The position numbers were made by a program, and so were the translations under genes. The notes under the pieces are model-generated. The model did no database searches. It was not told the DNA's origin and worked only from the letters and a program-made list of their open reading frames with translations. Shown here one piece after another: positions 1 to 7,761 of a stretch of DNA of 29,772 bases (position 1 is its first letter; every line of letters begins with the position of its first letter). This DNA is from JABFRJ01 sp033812735 (lineage in GTDB: Bacteria; Pseudomonadota; Alphaproteobacteria; Rhizobiales; Hyphomicrobiaceae): positions 1 through 29,772 of the forward strand of contig JAPXTA010000057.1 in the NCBI GenBank assembly GCA_033812735.1, written 5' to 3'.

Positions 1-801
1 CGCCGAAACGACGCCGTGTCCACGGCGAAACGCAGCAACCGGCGCTTCCAGCATTTCCGCAAGCGCCGTAACTTCAGCACTAGCACCCTGCGCACCGCCG
101 CCGACGACGATTAGCGGACGCTCGGCGGAACCGAGCAGCTTCGCCGCCGCAGCGACAAGTTCAGAATCGACCGGCGCCCGCCGCGGCACAGTGGGCGCCG
201 CAAACTCGACCGCACCCGCCTTCGCCCAAGTATCCATGCCGCACTCGATCACCGCCGGACGCGGTACGCCCGACATCATGCTGGCGATCGCGGCATTGCC
301 GATCTCGGGCGCCTCGTGCGGTGCACCGATCCGCGCCGTATACTTGGCGAAATGCCCCGCAAGGCCGATCTGATCCCGCAACTCATGCAGATGCCCAAAG
401 CCGCGATCGATGTCGGCCTGGAAGATCTGCCCGACGATGCCGAGAACCGGCGCGTTCATCGCATAGGCCGACAGCATTGCGGCGCTCGCGTTGAGAAAGC
501 CGGGCCCCGGCACGACCGCGAATGCCTGCGGCTTACCCGTCGCGAGTGCAGCGCCGAGCGCCATGTAAGCTGACGCCTGTTCGTGCCGCGCATGCAGCAC
601 GCGCAAGCGATCCTTGGCATGATAGAGCGCGTCGAAGAGCGGATCGTTATGCAGGCCGGGCAAGCCGTAGAGCGTATCGATCCCGTTAGCGATCAGCGTC
701 TCGACCAGCGCGGCCGCCGTCGTCATGCGCGGCGTCTCGTTACGCACTGCAGGCTTGAACCCAGATGCCTTTTGCGCCGGTTTTCCAGCTCGTTTCGCCA
801 C
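1..801 (-). CDS. Thiamine pyrophosphate-dependent enzyme, acetolactate synthase-like (N-terminal part)
   Basis: This is a partial gene; its C-terminal half lies beyond base 1, leaving 267 codons of a family usually about 550 long. The visible part is the TPP-enzyme pyrimidine-binding domain: TAAALVETLIANGIDTLYGLPG, then RHEQASAYMALGAALATG with the conserved activating glutamate (E74 from the GTG), then VVPGPGFLNASAAMLSAYA. The start of the central domain follows (SAERPLIVVGGGA). I chose GTG at 801 because GGAGAG sits six bases upstream; an ATG at 726 (MTTAAAL) is the alternative and would fit the usual family N-terminus. It follows the GNAT gene by 26 bp and is probably the last visible member of a minus-strand operon. 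The substrate cannot be told: acetolactate synthase, benzoylformate or oxalyl-CoA decarboxylase-like members share these motifs. Confidence 0.88.
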   Translation of the reverse strand, partial: MAKRAGKPAQKASGFKPAVRNETPRMTTAAALVETLIANGIDTLYGLPGLHNDPLFDALYHAKDRLRVLHARHEQASAYMALGAALATGKPQAFAVVPGPGFLNASAAMLSAYAMNAPVLGIVGQIFQADIDRGFGHLHELRDQIGLAGHFAKYTARIGAPHEAPEIGNAAIASMMSGVPRPAVIECGMDTWAKAGAVEFAAPTVPRRAPVDSELVAAAAKLLGSAERPLIVVGGGAQGASAEVTALAEMLEAPVAAFRRGHGVVSA

Positions 802-827
802 GTCGCTCTCCGAAAGAATCGTGCCTG

Positions 828-1334
828 TCAGCCGACCGGCGATAGATGTTTGACCATGTGCGTAATGCGCCGGTCGCTCAAGTCCTCGTGCCCTTCGATC
901 TCATAGCCATGCCGGTGATACCAGCGGATCAGGCTTTCGAGCACGGCTGTCGTGTAAAGTCGGATCACCTTGCGGCCGAGCTGTTGCGCCCGCACTTCGG
1001 CCGCATCCAGCATGATTTGCCCGAGCCCTTGCCGCTGCGCCTCGGGTGCCGCCGCCACCGACCAGATCAGCAGATCGTTCGACCGCTTTTCGAGGATCAA
1101 AACGCCTTTGAGCCGCCCGCGCTCTTCTGCCAGCCAAACCTCGCGGTCCGGCATCTGCATGATGACGCCGTAGTCTTCCTTGAGCGGCAACGGCTCGAGC
1201 CCGATCAACGCGCGATTGCGGGCGTAGGCCGCGTGCTGCAGTGCCTCGATAGCGGCACGGTCCGGATCGCCCGCGCGCCGGAAGGTGATCGGTGCCGGTG
1301 GCTCGCTCGCCTCTGGCTTCGGGGTCTCGCTCAT
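828..1334 (-). CDS. GNAT family N-acetyltransferase
   Basis: This gene encodes a 168-residue single-domain acetyltransferase. The N-terminal strand and helix (ITFRRAGDPDRAAIEALQHAAYARNR) lead to the core motif A, LIWSVAAAPEAQRQGLGQIMLDAAE, whose RQGLGQ loop binds acetyl-CoA pyrophosphate. The C-terminal motif B follows (VIRLYTTAVLESLIRWYHRHGYEI). The start ATG at 1334 overlaps the upstream GNAT stop in an ATGA arrangement and is preceded by GAGGT, so translation is probably coupled. A much longer open frame upstream in the same frame is only the shadow of the first GNAT gene. The substrate is unknown; a small amine or peptide N-terminus is typical of the family. Confidence 0.9.
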   Translation of the reverse strand: MSETPKPEASEPPAPITFRRAGDPDRAAIEALQHAAYARNRALIGLEPLPLKEDYGVIMQMPDREVWLAEERGRLKGVLILEKRSNDLLIWSVAAAPEAQRQGLGQIMLDAAEVRAQQLGRKVIRLYTTAVLESLIRWYHRHGYEIEGHEDLSDRRITHMVKHLSPVG

Positions 1335-2071
1335 GGTGACCTCAGGAACGCCCCGAGTGGCTGCTTCTGCTGCCCATCCCCACCGATATTGCCGGCCGAG
1401 AGCCACGCCTCGTAGCCGGCTTTGATGCGCGGCCATTCCTCGTCGATGATGGAATACCAGCTGGTGTCGCGCGTCCGCCCCTTGATGATGTTCGAGCGCC
1501 GGAAGTGCCCTTCGTAGGTGAAGCCGAACCGCTCGGCCGCTTTCCGCGATGGCTCGTTGAGCGCGTTGCACTTCCACTCGTAGCGCCGGTAGCTGAGCGT
1601 ATCGAACGCGTAACGCATGAACAGGAAATTCGCTTCCGTCGTCACCGCCGTCCGCGAAATTTTCGGCCCCCAGTAGATGTTGCCGATCTCGATCACGCGG
1701 TTCGGCGGATCGATCCGCATCAGCGTCTGCCATCCCTCGGCACGGCCCGTGCGCTTGTCGATGACCGTGTAGAACAGCGGATCGGCAGACGCGGCGCAGG
1801 CCGTCAGATAGGCGTCGGATTGCTCGCGCGTCTTCGGACATTCGACGGCGAGGTAGGCAAACCGCGCCGGACCATCGGCGACGCTGCTCGCCTCGAACAG
1901 CTGCGCGCCGTGCTTCGCGATATCCAGCGGTTCGAGCCGCGTAAATCGTCCATCGAGAACGATACGCTCGGGGCGAGGCGCAGCCGTTGCAGTTGCGACG
2001 CGCGGACCGACGGGAACGCCGGCTTCAGGATCGGTCTCGCTGGGGATCTGGTCGTCGAGCGGATAGCGCAT
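1331..2071 (-). CDS. GNAT family N-acetyltransferase, RimJ/RimL-like
   Basis: This gene encodes a 246-residue protein of the RimJ/RimL-type acetyltransferase group. An N-terminal strand (RIVLDGRFTRLEPLDIAKHG) is followed by the central core GNIYWGPKISRTAVTTEANF and FDTLSYRRYEWKCNALNEPS, and then RKAAERFGFTYEGHFRR, the hallmark end of this subfamily. It lies four bases overlapped with the next GNAT gene, so the two are likely made together. The start is uncertain: ATG at 2071 (MRYPLDD) has no strong ribosome site and the open frame runs back to 2236, but the upstream extension does not look like a family N-terminus. Close homologues in alphaproteobacteria are uncharacterised; protein N-terminal or small-molecule acetylation is an inference. 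Confidence 0.88.
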   Translation of the reverse strand: MRYPLDDQIPSETDPEAGVPVGPRVATATAAPRPERIVLDGRFTRLEPLDIAKHGAQLFEASSVADGPARFAYLAVECPKTREQSDAYLTACAASADPLFYTVIDKRTGRAEGWQTLMRIDPPNRVIEIGNIYWGPKISRTAVTTEANFLFMRYAFDTLSYRRYEWKCNALNEPSRKAAERFGFTYEGHFRRSNIIKGRTRDTSWYSIIDEEWPRIKAGYEAWLSAGNIGGDGQQKQPLGAFLRSP

Positions 2072-2264
2072 GTAAGGCCCATATCTGATTTGGACCGCGA
2101 GTGAACGCCGGGAAGACAGGAAATGCAATTGCCGTTTCGATGCGATCGGTCCGAGCGCAGCGAGGCAGACCGCAAGGCGGTCCGGCGCATTCGCGACTTG
2201 CGATCCGGCGCTAGCCGCAGCAAGTCGCCAACCCAACGCGCCGCCCCCGCGGAGCGGCAGCGAG

Positions 2265-2286
2265 CCTTAGGGCTCGGGAACAGCGG
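2265..2286 (-). terminator. Weak hairpin after the RNA methyltransferase gene
   Basis: CGAGCC-TTAG-GGCTCG forms a six-pair stem just downstream of the methyltransferase stop codon at 2299-2301. There is no clear T-run on the minus strand, so a terminator role is only possible. The remaining spacer up to the GNAT start at 2071 holds no other gene that I can support. Confidence 0.25.
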
Positions 2287-2298
2287 CCGTGAGTGCAA

Positions 2299-2835
2299 TC
2301 AAGGCAACCGTGGTGCGTGTGTCTGCGAGCGGATGCGATCGTACATCACGATAGCCGCGGCGATGGCGACGTTGACGCAGAACTTCGTCGGGATCTTAAC
2401 AACGGCGTCACAACGCTCCAGCAGCGCCGGCGACAGCGAGCCCTTCTCCGGCCCAAGAACGTACGCCGCGCGTAGCGGATGCAGGAACACCGGGAGATCC
2501 ACCGCGCCATCTACGAGTTCGACACCGACGAGCTTGCACGCTTGCGGCAATCGCAATTCCTCGAGCGTTGCCCAGTTGTAGTGCGGAAGATGCCACTGCC
2601 CCTTGCTGGTGTCGGCCCTGGCTTCCATCGCCTGATAGTTCGCCCCGAGAGTAAACGTGAACGCCGCGCCAAACCCATGCGCCGACCGCATGATGTTGCC
2701 GAGGTTCAAAGCCTTCGAGGTCCGCTCCGCCCCGATGGCAAAGTAACCGCGTTGCCCCCCCTCGCCATGGCCCCTCTCGCCCCCCGTTCCCGGAGAACTC
2801 GACGACGGCGCAGGCAGCAGCTTCTTCAATGACAT
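2299..2835 (-). CDS. SpoU/TrmH-type RNA 2'-O-methyltransferase
   Basis: This gene encodes a 178-residue single-domain SPOUT methyltransferase that would transfer a methyl group from S-adenosylmethionine to a ribose 2'-OH in tRNA or rRNA. Motif 1 is LNLGNIMRSAHGFGA, motif 2 is YVLGPEKGSLSPALLERCD, and motif 3 is VVKIPTKFCVNVAIAAAIVMYD; together these form the trefoil-knot cofactor site. The start at 2835 (MSLKKLLPAP) has a weak ribosome site. Residues 10-29 are odd: a Gly/Glu/Arg-rich stretch (SPGTGGERGHGEGGQ) separates the start from the conserved RGYFAIG. The DNA there resembles a degenerate palindromic repeat carried in frame (see findings). The exact RNA target is unknown. Confidence 0.9.
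   Translation of the reverse strand: MSLKKLLPAPSSSSPGTGGERGHGEGGQRGYFAIGAERTSKALNLGNIMRSAHGFGAAFTFTLGANYQAMEARADTSKGQWHLPHYNWATLEELRLPQACKLVGVELVDGAVDLPVFLHPLRAAYVLGPEKGSLSPALLERCDAVVKIPTKFCVNVAIAAAIVMYDRIRSQTHAPRLP
2755..2797. repeat. Possible degenerate REP-like palindrome inside a coding region
   Basis: On the coding (minus) strand this GC-rich stretch reads TCTCCGGGAACGGGGGGCGA followed by GAGGGG. It resembles the CTCTCCCC...GGGGAGAG intergenic palindromes found in many proteobacteria, but here it falls inside the methyltransferase gene and keeps its frame. The assignment is by resemblance only. Confidence 0.3.
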
Positions 2836-2976
2836 GATCGGAAATCTCTGGCTTCGCTTCCGGGGGTAGCATCCGGGCGGGCTTCCCCCTAATCTCCCCT
2901 GAGTTTACCGCGCCAGATACCCTGCCTGGCCGGCACCCAACAAGATCAATCGACTGAATTGAATGAGGAAGTACTG

Positions 2977-3951
2977 ATGAAGGCCGCGCTGGTGAAGTCG
3001 CTCGATGGTCCCGACGCCATCGTTATCGAAAGCATTGCCGACCCCACCCCAAAGGCCGGCCAAGCCATTATCCGTGTCCACGCGGCAGCGCTGAACTTCC
3101 TCGATACCCTCGTCGTCCGCGGCAAATACCAAGTGAAACCGGAACTGCCGTTCTCACCCGCGAGTGAATTCGCCGGCACGGTCGAATCCGTCGGCGACGG
3201 GGTCACCAACGTCAAAGCCGGCGACCGCGTATTCGGTTACGGCACCATCGGCGCAGCGCGCGAAAAGATTGCCGTGCCCGCCATCGCCCTCGTCAAGACG
3301 CCCGCCGGCGTGGCCGATGAAATCGCAGCCGGCATCGCCGTCACCTACGGCACGGGATACTACGGCCTCAAGGACCGCGCCAACCTCAAGGCGGGCGAAA
3401 CCTGCGCCATTCTAGGGGCATCGGGCGGTGCCGGACTTGCCGCCGTAGAACTCGCTAAGATCATGGGCGCCAAGGTCATCGCCTGCGCCTCCTCCGCCGA
3501 CAAGCTCGCCATCTGCAAGAGCCGCGGCGCCGACGTCCTCATCAACTACACGGACGCCAATTGGCGCGACCAGTTGAAGGACGCGACCGGCGGTAAGGGC
3601 GTCGATGTCGTCTACGATTGCGTCGGCGGCCAGTTCGCCGAACCCGCCATCCGCACCATGAACTGGGGCGGCCGCTTCCTCGTCATCGGCTTTGCCGCCG
3701 GCGACATCCCGAAGATCCCACTCAACCTTTTGTTGCTGAAGTCGTGTTCACTCGTCGGCGTGTTCTGGGGCGCGTCCGTCCAGCGCGACCCCGCGCACAA
3801 CGCAAGCAACATGGCTGAAATCGTCAAGTGGGTCGCAGACGGCAAACTCAAGCCGCACGTGCACAAGGTCTTCCCGCTCGAACAGACGGCCGACGCCATC
3901 CGCGAACTCGATCGCCGGGCCGCAACCGGCAAAGTCATCATCAAGATCTGA
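2977..3951 (+). CDS. NADPH:quinone oxidoreductase, zinc-less MDR family
   Basis: This gene encodes a 324-residue medium-chain dehydrogenase/reductase of the quinone oxidoreductase branch, which reduces quinones or enones with NADPH in the cytoplasm. The GroES-like N-terminal domain (AGQAIIRVHAAALNFLDTLVVRGKY, then FAGTVESVGDGV) lacks the zinc-binding cysteines. The Rossmann domain begins at AILGASGGAGLAAVELAKIMGAKVIA, with the AxxGGxG nucleotide loop, and ends with the family's DRRAATGKVIIKI. The start ATG at 2977 is preferred over 2959 because GAGGAA lies just before it. It diverges from the methyltransferase gene. A small hairpin (GAAATAG-AAATCG-CTATTTC, 3950-3969) overlaps its stop codon. 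Confidence 0.92.
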   Translation: MKAALVKSLDGPDAIVIESIADPTPKAGQAIIRVHAAALNFLDTLVVRGKYQVKPELPFSPASEFAGTVESVGDGVTNVKAGDRVFGYGTIGAAREKIAVPAIALVKTPAGVADEIAAGIAVTYGTGYYGLKDRANLKAGETCAILGASGGAGLAAVELAKIMGAKVIACASSADKLAICKSRGADVLINYTDANWRDQLKDATGGKGVDVVYDCVGGQFAEPAIRTMNWGGRFLVIGFAAGDIPKIPLNLLLLKSCSLVGVFWGASVQRDPAHNASNMAEIVKWVADGKLKPHVHKVFPLEQTADAIRELDRRAATGKVIIKI

Positions 3952-4090
3952 AATAGAAATCGCTATTTCAATCGGCCGCGGCCTTTCAACAATCTCTCGG
4001 TCACCCTATACCTCTACCCATGCGGCCAACGTGCCGCCTGGGCGAAGGGCTCAGCCGCACATGAAGGCATTACTCAGGGAGCAGAAACGC

Positions 4091-5059
4091 ATGTCTCGAA
4101 CTCTAACCGCGCTCGCAATGATCGCGGCCCTCGCAGCCGGCACGGCCGGTTCCGCCATCGCTCAAACAAAGCAGCTGTCGATCGCAACCGGCGGAACCGG
4201 CGGCGTGTACTACCCGCTCGCAGGCGGCTTCGGCGCCATTCTGGCCAAGGAAGTCCCCGGCATGACGGCGACCGCCGAAGTGACCGGCGGCTCCGTCGAC
4301 AACATGAAACTGATCGGCGCCGGCAAGGTCGAGGCCTGCTTCACGCAGGTCGACACGGCAGTCGATGCCATCAACGGCCGCGACAAGTTCACCGGCAGCA
4401 AGGTGCCGGTCCGCGCCCTCGCCGTAATGTATCCAAACCTCATGCAAGTCGTAACGCTCGAGTCTTCAGGCATCACCAAGTTCGAAGACCTGAAAGGCAA
4501 GCGCGTTTCGACAGGCTCGCCGGGCTCCGGCACCGAGATCTTCGCCTTCCGTCTGATCGAAGCGGCCGGCATGGACAAAGACAAGGATATGAAGCGCGAG
4601 CGTCTTGGCGCGGCTGAAAGCGCCAACGCGTTGAAGGACGGCAAGATCGATGCGTTCTTCTTCGTCGCCGGCGTCCCCACCTCGGCCATCACCGATGTCG
4701 CAGCCTCGCCCGGAATGAAGATGAAGTTGATCGACCACGATCATCTCGTCGAGAAAATCAAGGCCAAGCACGGCCCCGTTTATTCAACGGCATCGATCAA
4801 GGCTGGCTCGTATCCGAACCAGGCAGCGGACAACAAGAATGCCGCTGTCTGGAACATCTTTGCGGTCAACGAGAGCATGACCGAGGATCTCGCCTACACG
4901 CTGACCAAGACGATGATGGAGAAGCGTGACGACCTCGGCAAGGTTCACAAGGAAGCGCTGAACATCAAGCCAGAGATTCAGAAGTCGGCAAATGCCGGCA
5001 TTCCCTGGCACCCCGGTGCGCTCAAGTATTTCAAGGAAAAGGGCATCAAGCTCGACTGA
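4091..5059 (+). CDS. TAXI family TRAP transporter substrate-binding protein
   Basis: This gene encodes a 322-residue periplasmic receptor. A signal peptide (RTLTALAMIAALAAGTAGSAIAQ) precedes the TAXI hallmark LSIATGGTGGVYYPLAGGFG. Further conserved parts are TGGSVDNMKLIGAGKVEACF, the FEDLKGKRVSTGSPGSGTE loop, and IPWHPGALKYFKEKGI at the end. Known TAXI proteins deliver dicarboxylates, glutamate or other organic acids to a fused DctQM-type permease using an ion gradient. No such permease is within reach here, so the receptor is an orphan in this window. The start at 4091 (MSRTL) is chosen from the signal peptide and from AGGGAG about nine bases upstream. A strong terminator follows at 5084, so the gene is probably transcribed alone. 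Confidence 0.93.
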   Translation: MSRTLTALAMIAALAAGTAGSAIAQTKQLSIATGGTGGVYYPLAGGFGAILAKEVPGMTATAEVTGGSVDNMKLIGAGKVEACFTQVDTAVDAINGRDKFTGSKVPVRALAVMYPNLMQVVTLESSGITKFEDLKGKRVSTGSPGSGTEIFAFRLIEAAGMDKDKDMKRERLGAAESANALKDGKIDAFFFVAGVPTSAITDVAASPGMKMKLIDHDHLVEKIKAKHGPVYSTASIKAGSYPNQAADNKNAAVWNIFAVNESMTEDLAYTLTKTMMEKRDDLGKVHKEALNIKPEIQKSANAGIPWHPGALKYFKEKGIKLD

Positions 5060-5083
5060 CGTGCCTGCATGATCGCGAATACC

Positions 5084-5110
5084 AGGGCGGCTCTCCGAGC
5101 CGCCCTTTTT
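5084..5110 (+). terminator. Rho-independent terminator after the TAXI gene
   Basis: A perfect nine-pair stem GGGCGGCTC / GAGCCGCCC with a three-base loop TCC is followed directly by TTTTT. It lies 25 bp past the stop codon of the TAXI receptor gene. Confidence 0.93.
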
Positions 5111-5170
5111 GTTGGCTGAAGCGGCAGTCCTCCCGCTAACCTCTTCGCATCCGGATGGAGGAGAATGGCC

Positions 5171-5578
5171 ATGGCAAACGATGAAAAGCTGTTGGATCAA
5201 GCCGTCCGCATGGGCGTCGAGAATTTCGAAACGACACGCGGCTCCGTGCCCGACAGCTTCAAGCTGCTAATGGAACATTCGCCGAGCGCCTTCGCAGGCT
5301 ATGGTCTGATGCGCAGCCACTTGATGAAAGATGGCGCGCTCGATTTGAAGACGAAGGAGCTGATCTTCGCGCTTCTCGACACAGTGATCGGCGCGACCGA
5401 CGGCGCCAAGGCCCACGCCGGAAACGCGATCCGTCTCGGCCTGACCGTCGAGCAGTTGAGCGAAGGCCTCGTCCAGTGCGTCATGGCCGCCGGCATCACG
5501 ACTTGGAACATGACTGGCCAGCACGCCTTGCGGCACGCGATCGAAGTTCGCGACGGGATGGCAAAGCCGAAGGGGTGA
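5171..5578 (+). CDS. Carboxymuconolactone decarboxylase-like (AhpD-fold) protein
   Basis: This gene encodes a 135-residue all-helical protein of the carboxymuconolactone decarboxylase/AhpD superfamily. The family core is DLKTKELIFALLDTVIGATDGAKAHAGNAIRLGLTVEQLSEGLV followed by QCVMAAGITTWNMTGQHAL. The CxxC redox pair that defines active AhpD peroxidase partners is absent: only one cysteine is present. A redox role is therefore doubtful and the reaction is unknown. ATG at 5171 is chosen because GGAGGAG lies seven bases before it; the ATG at 5165 is too close to that site. It stands between the TAXI terminator and a convergent membrane-protein gene only four bases away. Confidence 0.85.
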   Translation: MANDEKLLDQAVRMGVENFETTRGSVPDSFKLLMEHSPSAFAGYGLMRSHLMKDGALDLKTKELIFALLDTVIGATDGAKAHAGNAIRLGLTVEQLSEGLVQCVMAAGITTWNMTGQHALRHAIEVRDGMAKPKG

Positions 5579-5582
5579 CGGC

Positions 5583-5966
5583 CTAGCTCTTGGTTGCCTC
5601 GCGGCGACCGGCCGCATATCCGATCGCGGCCCAGACCAGGCCGAATATCAGGCTCGCGATGAAGATGCCGCCCGAAGCGCGTGCCGGCGTCGCCAGAAAC
5701 TCGAGAGACAAGCGCGTCCCGATCCATATCAGGGCAAAACCCGCCATAGCGCCGGCAAACGCCGCAATGCCGAGCTTCGCCTTCTGATCGCGCGAACGCC
5801 CGAGCTGCCGCCCCATCAGGAAGGCGACAGCAATGACTGCCGGATTGAACGCACCGAAAGCGAGCACCTCCCACAGCGGCACGTCAGGCAACAACAGCGG
5901 CGGCACCCCGCCGATGCCTTGCGTCGACGGCGCCTTGGCCTGCAGGAAAATCGCAGCAAATGTCAT
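5583..5966 (-). CDS. Small integral membrane protein of unknown function
   Basis: This gene encodes a 127-residue protein with about three hydrophobic helices: VPLWEVLAFGAFNPAVIAVAF, then AAFAGAMAGFALIWIGTRL, then IFIASLIFGLVWAAIGYAAG. Basic residues follow the first helix (GRQLGRSRDQK), suggesting a cytoplasmic loop. I do not recognise a named family. ATG at 5966 (MTFAAIF) starts five bases after the chorismate mutase stop codon at 5971, so the two genes are probably cotranscribed. Confidence 0.75.
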   Translation of the reverse strand: MTFAAIFLQAKAPSTQGIGGVPPLLLPDVPLWEVLAFGAFNPAVIAVAFLMGRQLGRSRDQKAKLGIAAFAGAMAGFALIWIGTRLSLEFLATPARASGGIFIASLIFGLVWAAIGYAAGRREATKS

Positions 5967-5970
5967 GCGA

Positions 5971-6324
5971 TCAGCCGCGCGGCTTCTGCCCGGCACTTTG
6001 CTCGCCGGTGCTCAACTCGATCGACGGACGAAGCTTCTCTTCCTCGTATTGGATGAACCAGCCGATCATCTGCCGCCAAAGCGCTTCGCACAGATCCGGC
6101 GGCACACCCGCCTCGACGGCCCGGGCGCGAACCCGGTCGATGACCTGTTGATTGCGCCACGGCACGTTCGCTTCCTGACCGAGCCCGAGCTTGATCTGCC
6201 AGGCACGCTCGACATAGCCGAACCGCTCGCCGATCAGCCCGACCAAAGCTGTGTCGATCCGATCAATCTCCGTGCGCACGTCGGCAAGGTCGGCGCAGTC
6301 GGCAGGCAATTTCTTAGCAGACAT
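5971..6324 (-). CDS. Chorismate mutase, AroQ type
   Basis: This gene encodes a 117-residue monofunctional chorismate mutase that converts chorismate to prephenate for phenylalanine and tyrosine synthesis. The helical AroQ signature is VRTEIDRIDTALVGLIGERFGYVERAWQIK, and a second helix pair carries RNQQVIDRVRARAVEAGVPPDLCEALWRQMI. The length is normal for a stand-alone enzyme. ATG at 6324 (MSAKKL) is used; an in-frame GTG at 6336 is possible, and neither has a strong ribosome site. It diverges from lptF across about 220 bp that contain the short repeat GGTATC-A-GGTATC (6363-6375) and nothing else I can name. Confidence 0.88.
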   Translation of the reverse strand: MSAKKLPADCADLADVRTEIDRIDTALVGLIGERFGYVERAWQIKLGLGQEANVPWRNQQVIDRVRARAVEAGVPPDLCEALWRQMIGWFIQYEEEKLRPSIELSTGEQSAGQKPRG

Positions 6325-6546
6325 GAAGCGGCTCACAGGCGAATAACGGATTTGAACTATCGGGTATCAGGTATCGCCGCGCCGTCAAAGACCCAGCAAC
6401 AAGCGGCGCGATCCCATTTCCGCCACCAAGGCGTGCGACCCGCGAAAGATGGTGGACGAATCCCACACTCCGATGGCAATGGTCCGGCATCGCGCCAGCG
6501 AATGCCGCAGCGCACCATGGCCAGGCTCGAGCGGGGGTGACCAGGC

Positions 6547-7746
6547 ATGACCACCATCCTTGGCCGCTATGTTTTCCGTCAGGTGATGGGCGCTCTAGTC
6601 CTCATCCTCGCCTCGCTGACTTGCATCATCTGGATCGCGGTAGCGCTCCGCCAGCTCGAGTTCCTGACCAATCAGGGAACCGGCGGCTGGATCTTCATGC
6701 AAATGACGCTGCTCGCGCTGCCGGGGCTTCTCGCCTTTATTGCCCCGATCGCCATGATGATCGCGGTGGTGCATACGTTGAACAGGCTCAACGGCGACAG
6801 CGAGCTGATCATCACCACGGCGGGCGGCGCATCGACGTGGCGGTTGCTGTGGCCCTTGATGACCGTCGGCATTATCGTCGCCATCGCCGTCGCCTTCGTC
6901 GCCAACTGGGCAGCCCCCCATTCAAATCGCGCCTTCCGCGACCTCACCCTCCAGGCCCGCACCGATCTGATCAGCCAGGTGCTTCAGCCCGGCCGCTTCA
7001 ATGCGGTCGAGCGCAACCTCGTCGTCCACATCCGCGACAAGGGACCCGACGGCACGTTGCTCGGACTGCTGATGCATGACACCCGCGACGAGAAGCAGGT
7101 GTCTTCTTACCTCGCCGAGAGCGGCTACATCGTGAAGCAGGGGAGTTCCGCTTATCTGCTGATGCGAAACGGCCACGTCCTGCGAACCTCGGCAGCGGTC
7201 GAAGGCGCCACCGACATCGTCGCCTTCGAAAGCTACGCCATCGACATCGCCCGATTCGAGCAGAAGACCGATGGCAACTTCTCTCTGCGCCCCCGCGAGC
7301 GCCTCACATCGGAACTCTGGACGCCCGATACCGAGGACCCCGTATGGAAGCACACGCCGGGCCGCTATCGCTCGGAGCTGCACGAACGCCTCTCTGCCCC
7401 TCTTTACCCGATTGCCTATATATTTCTGGCACTTGCCTTCGTGGGCCAAGCGCAGACAACCCGCCAGAACCGCACCCGTGGCGTCGTCACGGCCATTGCC
7501 TCGAGCTTCGGAACCCGCATCGCCGGCATTGGCCTCGCCAATCTTGCCGTGACCAAAGCCAATGCCGTACCGATGATGTACGCGGGCCCGCTCCTCACGC
7601 TCGTCGTCGCCGCCGTCATCATCTGGACCAACATGCGGCCACGCCCGCAATCCAAGCTCGCCCGCCGCGTTGCCGGCGCGAATTCACAACTAAAGGCGCG
7701 CGTGACGTCCCTCTTCAGCCGCCGCACCGCGGCCGCAACCTCTTGA
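6547..7746 (+). CDS. lptF: LPS export ABC transporter permease LptF
   Basis: This gene encodes a 399-residue inner-membrane protein. Together with LptG and the ATPase LptB (not in this window) it extracts lipopolysaccharide from the inner membrane and pushes it across the Lpt bridge. An N-terminal pair of helices (TILGRYVFRQVMGALVLILAS and ALPGLLAFIAPIAMMIAVVHT) leads to LNRLNGDSELIITTAGGAS, the coupling helix that contacts LptB. A periplasmic jellyroll domain (about 130-265) is followed by the C-terminal helices (LSAPLYPIAYIFLALAFVG and PLLTLVVAAVIIWTNMRP). A GGGGGTGA-rich stretch precedes the start. lptG follows 15 bases downstream. The usual upstream pepA is absent here. Confidence 0.93.
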   Translation: MTTILGRYVFRQVMGALVLILASLTCIIWIAVALRQLEFLTNQGTGGWIFMQMTLLALPGLLAFIAPIAMMIAVVHTLNRLNGDSELIITTAGGASTWRLLWPLMTVGIIVAIAVAFVANWAAPHSNRAFRDLTLQARTDLISQVLQPGRFNAVERNLVVHIRDKGPDGTLLGLLMHDTRDEKQVSSYLAESGYIVKQGSSAYLLMRNGHVLRTSAAVEGATDIVAFESYAIDIARFEQKTDGNFSLRPRERLTSELWTPDTEDPVWKHTPGRYRSELHERLSAPLYPIAYIFLALAFVGQAQTTRQNRTRGVVTAIASSFGTRIAGIGLANLAVTKANAVPMMYAGPLLTLVVAAVIIWTNMRPRPQSKLARRVAGANSQLKARVTSLFSRRTAAATS

Positions 7747-7761
7747 GGGGACGAGCATAAA

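Noticed and set aside
1335..1841. An upstream extension of the second GNAT gene in the same frame, making a 337-residue protein.
   Set aside because: The added residues are Arg/Asp/Ala-rich shadow sequence of the first GNAT gene. The ATGA overlap with a good ribosome site at 1334 explains the start.
6595..7650. Long minus-strand open frames opposite lptF.
   Set aside because: They are rich in Arg, Gly and Asp as expected from the complement of GC-rich coding DNA and have no motif; lptF is certain on the other strand.
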